The position numbers were made by a program, and so were the translations under genes. From positions 62,001 to 126,000 of the forward strand of contig CAPIEU010000002.1 in NCBI GenBank assembly GCA_948630815.1: a stretch of DNA of 64,000 bases, read 5' to 3'. Source of the stretch: an uncultured Clostridia bacterium (lineage in GTDB: Bacteria; Bacillota; Clostridia; TANB77; CAG-508). Below the pieces are notes generated by a model that saw only the letters and a list, made by a program, of their open reading frames with translations, searched no databases and was not told the origin of the DNA. The first letter of the stretch is position 1, and every line of letters begins with the position of its first letter. Positions 17,895 to 26,412 of the stretch are shown piece by piece.

Positions 17895-18590
17895 TTGAAA
17901 AAAATAAAAAATAAGATATATGTTAATAGAACAGCAATTATAAGTATTAGTTTAGTATTATTGTTGTTTTTGCTATATAACATATTCAGTGTAAATATAG
18001 TATTAGGATTATCAAAATATGGTTCAAGAGGAGAAGAAGTACGTACAATACAAACAAAATTAAAACGTTGGGGATATTATAATGGAAATGTTGATGGAAT
18101 TTATGGTAGCCAGACTCTTGCTGCAGTAAAATATTTTCAAAGAAAAAATGGATTGGTAGTAGATGGAATTGCAGGAACGAAAACTTTACAAGCAATGGGA
18201 ATTTTTAATTCATCAGGAAATTCTGGTAATTCTTCTTATTCAAATGATTTAAACTTACTAAGTAGGTTAGTATATGGGGAAGCAAGAGGTGAACCGTATA
18301 CAGGGCAAGTTGCAGTAGCGGCAGTAGTATTAAATAGAGTAAAAAATTCAAGTTTCCCAAATACAGTATCAGGAGTTATATATCAAAAAGGAGCATTTAA
18401 CGTTGTAGATGATGGACAAATAAACTTAACACCAAATAGTACAGCAAAAAAAGCAGCACAAGATGCACTAAATGGATGGGATCCATCATATGGTTCAATT
18501 TATTATTTTAACCCATCAACTGCAACAAATAAATGGATATGGTCAAGACCTCATGTTGTAACAATAGGAAAACATAGATTTTGTAAATAA
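17895..18590 (+). CDS. Spore cortex-lytic enzyme (SleB/CwlJ-type hydrolase)
   Basis: A 231-residue exported cell-wall hydrolase. A signal anchor (about 11-36) is followed by a peptidoglycan-binding domain (YGSRGEEVRTIQTKLKRWGYY, about 38-98) and a hydrolase_2 domain (LLSRLVYGEARGEPY, catalytic Glu). SleB-type enzymes cut cortex peptidoglycan at spore germination, so the organism probably forms spores. I choose TTG 17895, eight nt after GGAG, over TTG 17847 which has no ribosome site. Confidence 0.87.
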   Translation: MKKIKNKIYVNRTAIISISLVLLLFLLYNIFSVNIVLGLSKYGSRGEEVRTIQTKLKRWGYYNGNVDGIYGSQTLAAVKYFQRKNGLVVDGIAGTKTLQAMGIFNSSGNSGNSSYSNDLNLLSRLVYGEARGEPYTGQVAVAAVVLNRVKNSSFPNTVSGVIYQKGAFNVVDDGQINLTPNSTAKKAAQDALNGWDPSYGSIYYFNPSTATNKWIWSRPHVVTIGKHRFCK

Positions 18591-18646
18591 GTTCGCTTTT
18601 ATGCATATGTTAGTGCAAATAAAGTTATAATATGAAGTTATTTTAT

Positions 18647-18690
18647 AGAAATGATGTACTTATTTATAGATAAGTACATCATTTCTAATT
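18647..18690. terminator. Bidirectional terminator between sleB and the MFS gene
   Basis: AGAAATGATGTACTTA / TAAGTACATCATTTCT perfect 16-bp arms with a short loop, between convergent genes. Confidence 0.8.
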
Positions 18691-18696
18691 ATATAT

Positions 18697-19975
18697 TTAT
18701 TTCATTTCTACAAATTTTATATCTTTTGCTTCATATTCCTCAGGTTTTAGTCCGTACAGTATGCTTCATATGGTCAAGTAAGAAAATCATTATTACACTA
18801 AATATACAACCAAGTATTACATATACATATGAAGTTGTAGTTACATTTAATAAGAAAGAACAAATCATACATATTAAAGCTCTTAATAAGCTATAAGGAA
18901 GTTCCAGTGCAGCATATATTTTTGTTCTCATAGAAGAATTAGAAAAACTATTTAAATATCTTTTTATTAATGTATAATAAGGACCTTTTACAGCACATTG
19001 TAAAGCAAGCATTATTAAAATTACTTCTAAAGTTATTCCATAATTAAGGTTTGTAATTTGGCATAATCCGATAGCTATCATAGAAAGAGTAACAGATAAT
19101 CCAAAAATTGTTAAAGTTCTATTTTTAAATTTATTGTGAAACCAATTTTGTTTACTTGAAGCAATTCCAGAAACAACTTGAAATACAGCATATGTAATAC
19201 CAAAATATTGCTCAGGTAAATGAATATCTGTAAATATACTACTACTTAAACTAGAGCGTATTCCTAAAATACTAGTTAATAAAGCATAGAATATAATTAA
19301 ACTTTTCAATCTATTAGACTGAAAAATAAATTTAAACCCATCTTTTATATCATTAATATTATCTAACATAGAAATCTTTTCAGTATTTGTTTTTTCTACT
19401 TCTTTAAATTTAAAAGACATTAATGTAGATAAAATACAAAGTCCAAAACAAAGAAGCATTGGCAAGTATCCATTTATTACAAATAAAAATCCAGTAGTTA
19501 AAGAAGTAATTGCATCAATATAATAATAGTAAGAAGAACTTTTACCATCTATTTTTGAAAATATATCATTTCTTTTATGGGATTTTTCAATTGAATCATA
19601 TAAAAGATTTGTTTCGGTTAACGATTTTAAAGAAAATCCTAAAGCAGATAAAAACTGTGAAACTATAAGTATGGGAATACCATCTGCTAATATCCATAGT
19701 AATATACTACCAGCAACAAAAATATTACCCAATATAAGTGACAATCTATTACCTAATTTATTAACAATAGCAGCATTTGGAATTTGTAAAATAAATTTGA
19801 ATATTGGATAAAAAGCATCAACAAATAAAACATCGGCAGCACTAATTCCTTTGGTGTTAGTTAAAAACAAAAAAGAAATTGCATAATAAAATAATAAATC
19901 CCATGAAACTGCTTTATAAAATGGAAATAGTTTAATATTATATTTTTTATTTTGTATAAGAGTTTGTTCGTTCAT
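18697..19975 (-). CDS. MFS transporter, read through a +1 shift near the C-terminus
   Basis: A 12-helix major facilitator protein of unknown substrate, with hydrophobic helices throughout and TNLLYDS between the two halves. The zero frame ends as VRTKT-stop after CGG. Skipping one base gives Gly-408 and the tail LKPEEYEAKDIKFVEMK, which looks like a normal cytosolic tail for this family. The shifted frame ends at 18697, just before the terminator. The span of 1279 nt is 3n+1, giving 425 residues. It is monocistronic and divergent from yqeG. Confidence 0.8.
18752..18754 (-). other. CGG +1 recoding site in the MFS gene
   Basis: Context GTA-CGG-A. Skipping C gives GGA, Gly-408. The zero frame stops three codons later. 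Confidence 0.7.
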
Positions 19976-20085
19976 TCTTTTCTCCTTTTCTTTAGAATAA
20001 AAGCGAATATTAATAATATTCTTTTGCTTTAATAAAGTAATTATATAATAAGTAAAATTCTTTGTAAATAGTTCGTAATATAAAT

Positions 20086-20114
20086 TGACAAAAGCTATAT
20101 ATATTGATAATATA
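20086..20114 (+). promoter_or_regulatory. Probable promoter before yqeG
   Basis: TTGACA, 17 bp, TAATAT, with a further TATAAT three bases downstream. Confidence 0.55.
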
Positions 20115-20165
20115 ATAATGAATTTAAGAACAATAGAAATTACATATTAGAATAGGAGATAACTT

Positions 20166-20660
20166 ATGATTTTGTATCCTAATTTATACTTGAAAAATAT
20201 TAAAGAAATTGAATATGAAAGGCTAAAGGAAAATGGTATTAAAGGACTAATTTTAGACGTAGATAATACTCTTTTAGATTATTATAAAAATATGCTAGAG
20301 GGACTAGACAAATGGTGCGAAAATATGAAAGAAAAAGGTATTAAATTTTGTATTGCCTCAAACAGTAATAATAGAAATAAAGTAGATAATATATCTAAAA
20401 AATTAGGAATACCATACATATTTTTTGCAAAAAAACCTTTAAAAGGAGGACTTAATAAAGCAGCAAAGCTAATGGAGTTAAAAAATGAAGAAGTAGCAGT
20501 AGTTGGTGATCAAATTTTTACAGATGTTTTAGGTGCTAATAGGTGTAAAATGTTTTCAATATTAGTAGATCCTATTAATGAAAAAGATATGCTTGTAACA
20601 ATAATAAAAAGACCAATTGAAAATTTGATAAAAAGGAATTATCAAAAGGGGGTTAAATAG
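20166..20660 (+). CDS. YqeG-family HAD phosphatase
   Basis: A 164-residue HAD-IIIA phosphatase. The catalytic motif is LDVDNTLLDYY near 32-42, followed by the IASNSNN motif 2 and VVGDQIFTDVLGANR motif 4. Relatives dephosphorylate phosphatidylglycerophosphate or sugar phosphates. It starts after AGGAG and is followed four nt later by the prepilin peptidase gene. Confidence 0.9.
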   Translation: MILYPNLYLKNIKEIEYERLKENGIKGLILDVDNTLLDYYKNMLEGLDKWCENMKEKGIKFCIASNSNNRNKVDNISKKLGIPYIFFAKKPLKGGLNKAAKLMELKNEEVAVVGDQIFTDVLGANRCKMFSILVDPINEKDMLVTIIKRPIENLIKRNYQKGVK

Positions 20661-20663
20661 AAG

Positions 20664-21413
20664 ATGTATATTAATGATGTACATATATTAGTATATGTAA
20701 CTTTTGCAATACTAGGAGTAATTGTTGCATATCTTATAAATTGGTGTAATGATAGAATGACCCAAAATAAAAATATATTTTCAAAAGAGATATTAGACAA
20801 AACAAAAAGAAAAAAAACAGATTATATATTAATGCTAATAATGGTAGTATTATATGTTTCACTTGTATACTTTTTTGGAATTCATAAAGGGTTATATGAA
20901 AACTTAAATCTAATTAAATTTGTGTTTCTAATTCCAATGTTAATATCTGCACTAATGATAGATTATAAACTACAAATAATTCCAAATAGGCTTAATTTAA
21001 CAATGTTTGAAATAGGACTTTTTCTAACCTTTTTATATGGTATAACAAATGTTAATGTAGCTATTAATATGTTATATGGAATGATAGCAGGTGGTGGAAT
21101 ATTTTTAATAATAACATTACTTGGAGGACTTATTGCAGGTAAGGAAGCAATGGGATTTGGAGATGTAAAATTAATGGGAGCATTAGGGTTATATTTTGGG
21201 CTTAGTGGAATAATTGTAATATCATTAATAGCATTTTTATTAGGAGCAATTATAAGTATAATTTTATTAGTGGCTAAAGTAAAAAATTCTAGTGAATATA
21301 TACCATTTGGACCATTTATAGTAATTGCTGCATTAATTGTATTATTTGTACCATTTGAAATATTAGTCACAATCTTACTTAAAGTATTTACATTAGGAAT
21401 GTATAGGGGATAG
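20664..21413 (+). CDS. A24 prepilin leader peptidase (TadV/PilD-like)
   Basis: A 249-residue membrane aspartic protease. The two catalytic Asp motifs are seen as MIDYKLQIIPNR and GFGDVKLMGALG. No N-terminal Cys-containing methylase domain is apparent, so it probably cleaves leader peptides without methylating. No pilin genes lie in this window. It follows yqeG closely and precedes pepP, forming an operon-like run. Confidence 0.87.
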   Translation: MYINDVHILVYVTFAILGVIVAYLINWCNDRMTQNKNIFSKEILDKTKRKKTDYILMLIMVVLYVSLVYFFGIHKGLYENLNLIKFVFLIPMLISALMIDYKLQIIPNRLNLTMFEIGLFLTFLYGITNVNVAINMLYGMIAGGGIFLIITLLGGLIAGKEAMGFGDVKLMGALGLYFGLSGIIVISLIAFLLGAIISIILLVAKVKNSSEYIPFGPFIVIAALIVLFVPFEILVTILLKVFTLGMYRG

Positions 21414-21437
21414 GTTATAGAGAGGAATGAAGTTTAT

Positions 21438-22503
21438 ATGAATCAAAAACTAAAATGGTTAAGAGATAAAATATTGCGTATGGATATGCAAGGTATGATT
21501 GTTACAAATCCTATAAATATTAAATACTTAATAGGTGTAGATGCTGAAGGTGTTTTATTATTAACAAGAAAAGAAAATGTATATATAACAGATGCAAGAT
21601 ATATAGAGAAAGTTAATAGTATGTTAACAATAGATGATGAAATTATTGTAACAGATGTAGGAGATGTATCAAAAGATGATTACGAAAATTTTTTTATGTT
21701 TTGTGAGAATGTTGGATTTGAAGAAAACCATTTAACCTATGCCAAATATACAGATTACAAACAACGATATAAAATACATAATTTTATTGAAACAGAAAAT
21801 ATAATAGAAAAACAAAGAATGATAAAAGATGAATATGAAATTAGGTGCATAAAAAAGGCATGTGAGATTACAGATAACTGTTTTAAATATTTACTAACTT
21901 TTATAGAAAAAGGAATGACGGAAAAACAAATTGCTTGGGAAATAGAAAAGTATTTTATAACAAATGGAGCAGAAGGGCTTTCGTTTGATACAATAGTAGC
22001 ATCACGGACCAAATTCTTCTATGCCACACGCAGTTCCGACAGATAGGAGAATTGAATCAGGTGATATTATTACATTAGATTTTGGTTGCAAATATAAAGG
22101 ATATTGTTCAGATATGACAAGAACAATATTTATAGATTTTGTACAAGATTATGTAAAACCTATATATGAACTGGTATTAAAAAATCAACAGTTAACATTA
22201 AAAGAATATTATGATGGTGCAAATATTCGTATGCTTTCTAGAATGGTAGAAAATGATTTTAAACTTAATAGGTTTGATTTAGTTCATGCTTTAGGACATG
22301 GAGTAGGATTAGATATTCACGAAGAACCTGTAATAAGTTCAAGAAGAGGAGATTTTATTTTAAGAGAAAATATGGTAATAACAGATGAGCCAGGTATTTA
22401 TATAAGTGGTAAATTTGGTGTAAGAATAGAGGATACAGTGTTAATTGGTAAAAATGGTGCAGAAGTTTTAACAAGGTCTAGCAAAGAATATATTGTAATA
22501 TAG
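21438..22503 (+). CDS. pepP: Xaa-Pro aminopeptidase (M24), read through a +1 shift
   Basis: A two-domain M24 metallopeptidase: creatinase-like N-terminal domain (about 1-125) and catalytic domain. The break is at CGG after LSFDTIVAS; skipping one base gives Gly-190 and PNSSMPHAVPTDR, which is the standard family sequence (ASGPNSSMPHA). Metal ligands follow: LDFG, SDMTRT, LGHGVGLDIHE, DEPGIY and RIED. The span of 1066 nt is 3n+1, giving 354 residues, the normal length. Neither frame alone would make an active enzyme, since the metal ligands lie after the site. Confidence 0.9.
22005..22007 (+). other. CGG +1 recoding site in pepP
   Basis: Context TCA-CGG-A. Skipping C gives GGA, Gly-190 of the conserved ASGPNSS motif. 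Arg here would not fit the family. Confidence 0.88.
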
Positions 22504-22566
22504 AAGAGTGTTTGGAATTATAAATTTAAAAAGATTAATTATATACGAAGTATAAAAATTAATAAA

Positions 22567-22611
22567 AAGTCAAAACCAGGAACTTGAATTCAATGTTCCT
22601 GGTTTGACTTT
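22567..22611. terminator. Bidirectional terminator after pepP
   Basis: AAGTCAAAACCAGGAAC pairs with GTTCCTGGTTTGACTT (one bulge), followed by a T-rich stretch. It separates convergent genes. Confidence 0.8.
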
Positions 22612-22624
22612 AACTAGTGATTTT

Positions 22625-23020
22625 TTATTCTCTGCGTAATTCAAGTAATACCATACGACAGTTGTAAATGCTATTGGCTAACTGTTGCATATTAAAAAAA
22701 GCAGGGAAAAAAGTGAAATGAGGACACTTTTGAAAGATAGAACTAGGTATAACTGTCAAATTAGTTTTGGTTAGAGTAGAAAGTAATTGCTTGGCTTTTT
22801 CTACATCATCTTTTTTTAATAAAACAGATGCACCAAGTGGATTTAAAACAGCACCGTCCAAGGCAAAATGCCCATCTTCACTTTTTCCATTTTCCAAAAG
22901 ATAAGTAATATTTTTTTGAAAAATTTCGGCATTTTCTAAAAAATCCTTGAGGAGTTGTTGCTCATACTCCGTTGTGGAATTAATTGCCTTGTCTCTAAGT
23001 TTCCGAGTTACGTCTGTCAT
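22625..23020 (-). CDS. Hypothetical protein, CGG at codon 6
   Basis: A 131-residue soluble protein of unknown function. I choose the ATG at 23020, seven nt after a GAGAGGAGA site, over the upstream ATG at 23071. Codon use is less AT-rich than in the flanks, suggesting transfer. It carries ACT-CGG-A in frame at codon 6, the same heptamer as the amaP recoding site. A +1 shift here would lead to an early stop, so the gene is a natural test of how CGG is read. Confidence 0.6.
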   Translation of the reverse strand: MTDVTRKLRDKAINSTTEYEQQLLKDFLENAEIFQKNITYLLENGKSEDGHFALDGAVLNPLGASVLLKKDDVEKAKQLLSTLTKTNLTVIPSSIFQKCPHFTFFPAFFNMQQLANSIYNCRMVLLELRRE

Positions 23021-23190
23021 TATGAAATCTCCTCTCTTTATACAAGTGTTTATAACATAAAAGTATACCATAAAATATATAAAAAGTCAAAGCAATTTTC
23101 AAATTAAATTTACTAAAAATTCTTGATTTTGCTATAAATATAGTATAAAATAGATAAGAATTAGAAATAATAATTAAGGAGGAAACAAAT

Positions 23191-23757
23191 ATGGCAGAAG
23201 TATATATGGCAGGAGATTTTAGAAATGGAACAACATTTGAAATGGAAGGAAACGTATATAAAGTAGTAGAATTTCAACACGTAAAACCAGGAAAAGGAGC
23301 AGCATTTGTTAGAACAAAACTAAAAAATGTAATAAGTGGGGCAGTTTTAGAAAAAACATTTAACCCATCAGAAAAATATCCAGGAGCAGAAATAGAAAAA
23401 AGAGATATGCAATACTTATATAGTGATGGAGATTTATATTACTTTATGGATAATGATACATACGAGCAAATACCTTTAAACAAAGAGCAATTAGGAGATA
23501 GTTTAAAATACATTAAAGAAAATATGAGTGTTAAAATTCTATCTTTTAAAGGAAATGTATTTGCAGTAGAACCACCTATGTTCGTAGAGTTAGAAGTTAC
23601 TTATACAGAACCAGGATTTAGTGGAAACACAACAACAACATCTGGAAAGCCAGCAACACTTGAAAATGGTTATGAAATTAGTGTACCACTATTTATAAAT
23701 ATTGGTGATGTAATAAAAATTGATACAAGAACTGGCGAATATATGGAAAGAATTTAA
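23191..23757 (+). CDS. efp: Elongation factor P
   Basis: EF-P relieves ribosome stalling at polyproline. It has three OB-like domains in 188 residues. The modified-lysine loop is HVKPGKGAAFVR with Lys-32/Lys-35, and the family end GDVIKIDTRTGEYMERI is present (read in two parts). A clean AAGGAGG site precedes it. No in-frame CGG. Confidence 0.97.
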   Translation: MAEVYMAGDFRNGTTFEMEGNVYKVVEFQHVKPGKGAAFVRTKLKNVISGAVLEKTFNPSEKYPGAEIEKRDMQYLYSDGDLYYFMDNDTYEQIPLNKEQLGDSLKYIKENMSVKILSFKGNVFAVEPPMFVELEVTYTEPGFSGNTTTTSGKPATLENGYEISVPLFINIGDVIKIDTRTGEYMERI

Positions 23758-23779
23758 TTTTAAGAGAGGAAGTAGCGAA

Positions 23780-24280
23780 GTGTCAGTATTACAAGATAAA
23801 TTTAATGCTATAATAGCTAAAATTGATGAAAGAATTACAGATCAAGAAGAATTAAAATTTGTAAAAGAGCAAATTGTAGATCTTTCTATGATATACATGG
23901 ATGAAATTAATAAAATAATGGATCTTAGTGAAAGACGAGTTAACCAAGTATATGAAAACCAAAAAATACTTGAACAGAAAATGGCAGAAATAGAAAGAGG
24001 AATGAATACAATTGAAAAAGAATTATTTGTTGAAGATGAATACGATTTTGAAATTGTATGTCCTTACTGTAACCACGAGTTTTTAACAGATGTTAATTCT
24101 GGAAAAAAAGAAGTAGAATGTCCAGAATGTCATAATATAATAGAACTAGATTGGAATGAAGAACATGAATGTTTAGGTCATTGCGGAAGTTGTGGAGAAT
24201 GTGAGACAGAAGATTATGAAGCGGATGTAGAGAAAGATATAGAAGAAAATAGTGAAGAAGAGGATAATGAAGATATGTAA
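23780..24280 (+). CDS. Zinc-ribbon protein of the CD1247 type
   Basis: A 166-residue acidic protein. Residues 1-95 are helical and probably coiled coil; then come CPYCNHEF and CPECHNI (zinc ribbon), a Cys-rich HCGSCGEC, and a Glu/Asp-rich tail. I recognise it as the clostridial CD1247 N-terminal-domain type, of unknown function and usually next to efp. I choose GTG 23780, which follows AGAGAGGA, over an earlier codon that would overlap efp. Confidence 0.75.
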   Translation: MSVLQDKFNAIIAKIDERITDQEELKFVKEQIVDLSMIYMDEINKIMDLSERRVNQVYENQKILEQKMAEIERGMNTIEKELFVEDEYDFEIVCPYCNHEFLTDVNSGKKEVECPECHNIIELDWNEEHECLGHCGSCGECETEDYEADVEKDIEENSEEEDNEDM

Positions 24281-24320
24281 AATGTAGGGGTTGTGTAGTA
24301 TGCAACTCCTACATTTTTGT
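24281..24320. terminator. GTAGGGG palindrome acting as terminator
   Basis: AATGTAGGGGTTG / CAACTCCTACATT arms followed by TTTTTG. It is both a member of the short-repeat family and a plausible terminator between convergent genes. Confidence 0.7.
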
Positions 24321-24922
24321 TATTTTTCATTGAATAAATCCAAAGGATTAATGTATTTTTCATCAATTCTTATACCAAGATGTAAATGACATCCAGTAGT
24401 TGCACCATTAGTAGGGTTGCCATCTTTATCTTTGTAAGTATTTCCTAAAACTCCATATACATTTTTAGGACCAACATTTGCAATCCATTCACCTTTTTTT
24501 ACTTCATCACCAACAGAAACAATAAACTTTGGGGACACGTGGCAATATGTAATTTTCATATTATCAATTGTAAGAGTAATAGTATACCCACCACCTCCTA
24601 AAAAACCAACATATGTAATTTTACCATCACAAACAGCATATAATTTGGTATCTTCAGGTGCACCAATATCAATCCCTTTATGAAAACTTGAAGCACCTGC
24701 TGTTGGAGAAACTCTTTTTCCAAAAGGGGATGTTATTTTTGTATATTTAGGAATAGGCCAAATGTATAGACTATTATCATCTAATATAAGTTCATCACTA
24801 TATGAAGAAAAGGCTTGTGGATAGGTATAATAGATAGGAACTATAAATATGCCTACAATAATGATTAAAAATAAAGTGAATTTTAAAGAATAAGAAGAAG
24901 TTTTAAAAAAACTACTATTCAT
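24320..24922 (-). CDS. M23 peptidase (LytM-type), membrane anchored
   Basis: A 200-residue cell-wall endopeptidase. An N-terminal membrane helix (about 13-33) is followed by an M23 domain with FHKGIDIGAP (zinc ligands H and D), YCHVSP and HLHLGIRI. I start at ATG 24922 after GGAGG; a longer frame would run into gtrA. The domain is complete, but active-site details need alignment. It probably acts in wall turnover or sporulation. Confidence 0.87.
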   Translation of the reverse strand: MNSSFFKTSSYSLKFTLFLIIIVGIFIVPIYYTYPQAFSSYSDELILDDNSLYIWPIPKYTKITSPFGKRVSPTAGASSFHKGIDIGAPEDTKLYAVCDGKITYVGFLGGGGYTITLTIDNMKITYCHVSPKFIVSVGDEVKKGEWIANVGPKNVYGVLGNTYKDKDGNPTNGATTGCHLHLGIRIDEKYINPLDLFNEK

Positions 24923-25002
24923 TAGATACCTCCGTTCTATAATAGTAGCCCAATAAGTTATTATAGGAAAATTCTTCGAAATTTCTATAATAAAAAAACA
25001 GT

Positions 25003-25040
25003 TTCCATAGAAAAATTGTATAGTAATTTTTCTATGGAAG
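25003..25040 (-). terminator. Hairpin after gtrA
   Basis: TTCCATAGAAAAATT and AATTTTTCTATGGAA form a perfect 15-bp stem with a 7-nt loop just past the gtrA stop. Confidence 0.65.
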
Positions 25041-25050
25041 AACAAATATT

Positions 25051-25533
25051 TTAATGTTGTAAACATAGAAATATTACTAATTTCTGTTTTTGTTCTTTAA
25101 ATGCAAAAAATTTACTAATAAAGAAATTTAAAATTATAACTATTACTGAAATTATCAGTTTATTAATTAAATAAGCCGTATTATCATTAAACATACCATA
25201 AAAAGCATATAAAACATTATTTAATAAAAACACACCAATAATCTCAATTATCATAGTAAAAGCTCTTCCTAAACTAAATTTCCAAAATTCAGTTAATTTT
25301 TCTTTTATAGTAACAGCTTGTGAATTAAATACCAATTTACGATTTGTAAAATATGCAAATAATATACAAACAATAATACCAATAGTACTTGCAATGTTAC
25401 CTTCTATATGAAAGAATGCTTTTAATATATATGAAGTAGCAATATTTACGATAGTAGTTAAAACACCAAAAATAATGTATAGTATAACTTCTTTAGTACA
25501 AAATTTCTTTACAAAATTTTTCATAAGTTCCAT
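25051..25533 (-). CDS. GtrA-family membrane protein
   Basis: A 160-residue protein with four membrane helices. The family-typical YIIFGVLTTIVNIATSY opens the first helix and FAYFTNRKLVFNS follows helix 2. GtrA proteins are thought to help flip polyprenyl-linked sugars for surface glycosylation; glycosyltransferases are found at 34.8 and 36.3 kb but not adjacent. The start follows a weak site. Confidence 0.85.
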   Translation of the reverse strand: MELMKNFVKKFCTKEVILYIIFGVLTTIVNIATSYILKAFFHIEGNIASTIGIIVCILFAYFTNRKLVFNSQAVTIKEKLTEFWKFSLGRAFTMIIEIIGVFLLNNVLYAFYGMFNDNTAYLINKLIISVIVIILNFFISKFFAFKEQKQKLVIFLCLQH

Positions 25534-25671
25534 AGTATAACTCCCTTAATTTAAACGAACAGTTTGTTATATTATAAATTAAGAAATTAATAAAGTCAAG
25601 AAAAATATCTTGTAAAAAAGACTATTGTATAGTATAATTAAATATGCAATATAAAATAATAATTATTATAC

Positions 25672-26029
25672 GGGGGTGTATTTGGTTTTCGACAGCAATC
25701 TAGAAGTATAAATAGCGAGCAGTGGAGTCTAGGTGCCACTTAAAAAACTTTAGAAAATAAATATAAACGCTAGAAATAACGAATTAGCATTAGCTGCCTA
25801 AGTTGTGTAGCTACGTTCTTATAAAAAGGCCTACGGTTTTATAAGGGCGACGAATTAGTAGGAAACAAAACTATTCTTTGCTTTGGGGGTAGTGGGTAGA
25901 TAGAAGCTACTAAAAAAATAAGTTTGTTTGTTCACTTGTTTTTTTAGGAATAAATAGAACAAACTGTGCTCGAAGAAGTTTATATGGAAGGCTTGTTGGA
26001 CAGGAGTTCGACTCTCCTCACCTCCACCA
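25672..26029 (+). ncRNA. ssrA: tmRNA (SsrA)
   Basis: The 5' GGGGGTG pairs with 3' CACCTCC before ACCA, and the tRNA-like 3' end has the T-arm GAGTTCGACTCTC. The tag reading frame encodes ARNNELALAA followed by TAA, a typical degradation tag. Length is 358 nt. tmRNA rescues stalled ribosomes, which may matter in a genome that pauses at CGG. Its 3' end is a common integration site; a recombinase remnant lies 145 nt downstream. Confidence 0.97.
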
Positions 26030-26070
26030 ACGACGTATCTGTTTGAACTTTTTATAGAACAGAGAGATAC

Positions 26071-26108
26071 AAAAATCAATCAGAAAATAAAATCTGGTTG
26101 ATTTTTTT
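26071..26108 (+). terminator. Terminator of tmRNA
   Basis: AAAAATCAATCAGA / TCTGGTTGATTTTTTT stem and T-run. Confidence 0.8.
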
Positions 26109-26173
26109 GTTGCTTAAAAACAATATTAAAATCATCTAAAAGAAAGGAGGGGGCGAAAAATGAAGATAATTAA

Positions 26174-26350
26174 GCAAGAGCTATTGTTGCTCTAAAACTA
26201 GACAGAATAACCAGAAGTATATGTAACTGGGAAAAACTAATAACTTTTTTAGACGAAAATAATGCTTATCTTGACTGTGCAAATGATGAAATAAATACTA
26301 CAACTGCAAATGAATACTATAAAAGGTCAAGCAGAGGAAAAAGTTTATAA
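26174..26350 (+). pseudogene. Serine site-specific recombinase remnant
   Basis: A 58-codon stretch in one frame reads AIVALKLDRITRSICNWEKL and then LDENNAYLDCANDEINTTTAN. This matches the catalytic-domain part of serine recombinases (LDRITRS, the E-helix and the INTTTANG region). There is no start codon or ribosome site and the rest of the domain is missing: TAA lies just before it and it ends abruptly after TAN. Together with the adjacent tmRNA end it marks an old mobile-element insertion. Confidence 0.75.
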
Positions 26351-26373
26351 CAAATTAATTTTTATTTAGCTAA

Positions 26374-26412
26374 AAAATAAGATGACCACTATATGTAGTC
26401 ATCTTATTTTTA
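26374..26412. terminator. Bidirectional terminator of the restriction gene
   Basis: AAAAATAAGATGAC / GTCATCTTATTTTT arms, directly after the stop of the minus-strand gene. Confidence 0.8.

Noticed and set aside
25855..26079. Minus-strand ORF of 74 codons over tmRNA
   Set aside because: It lies within the structured tmRNA gene and is a shadow.
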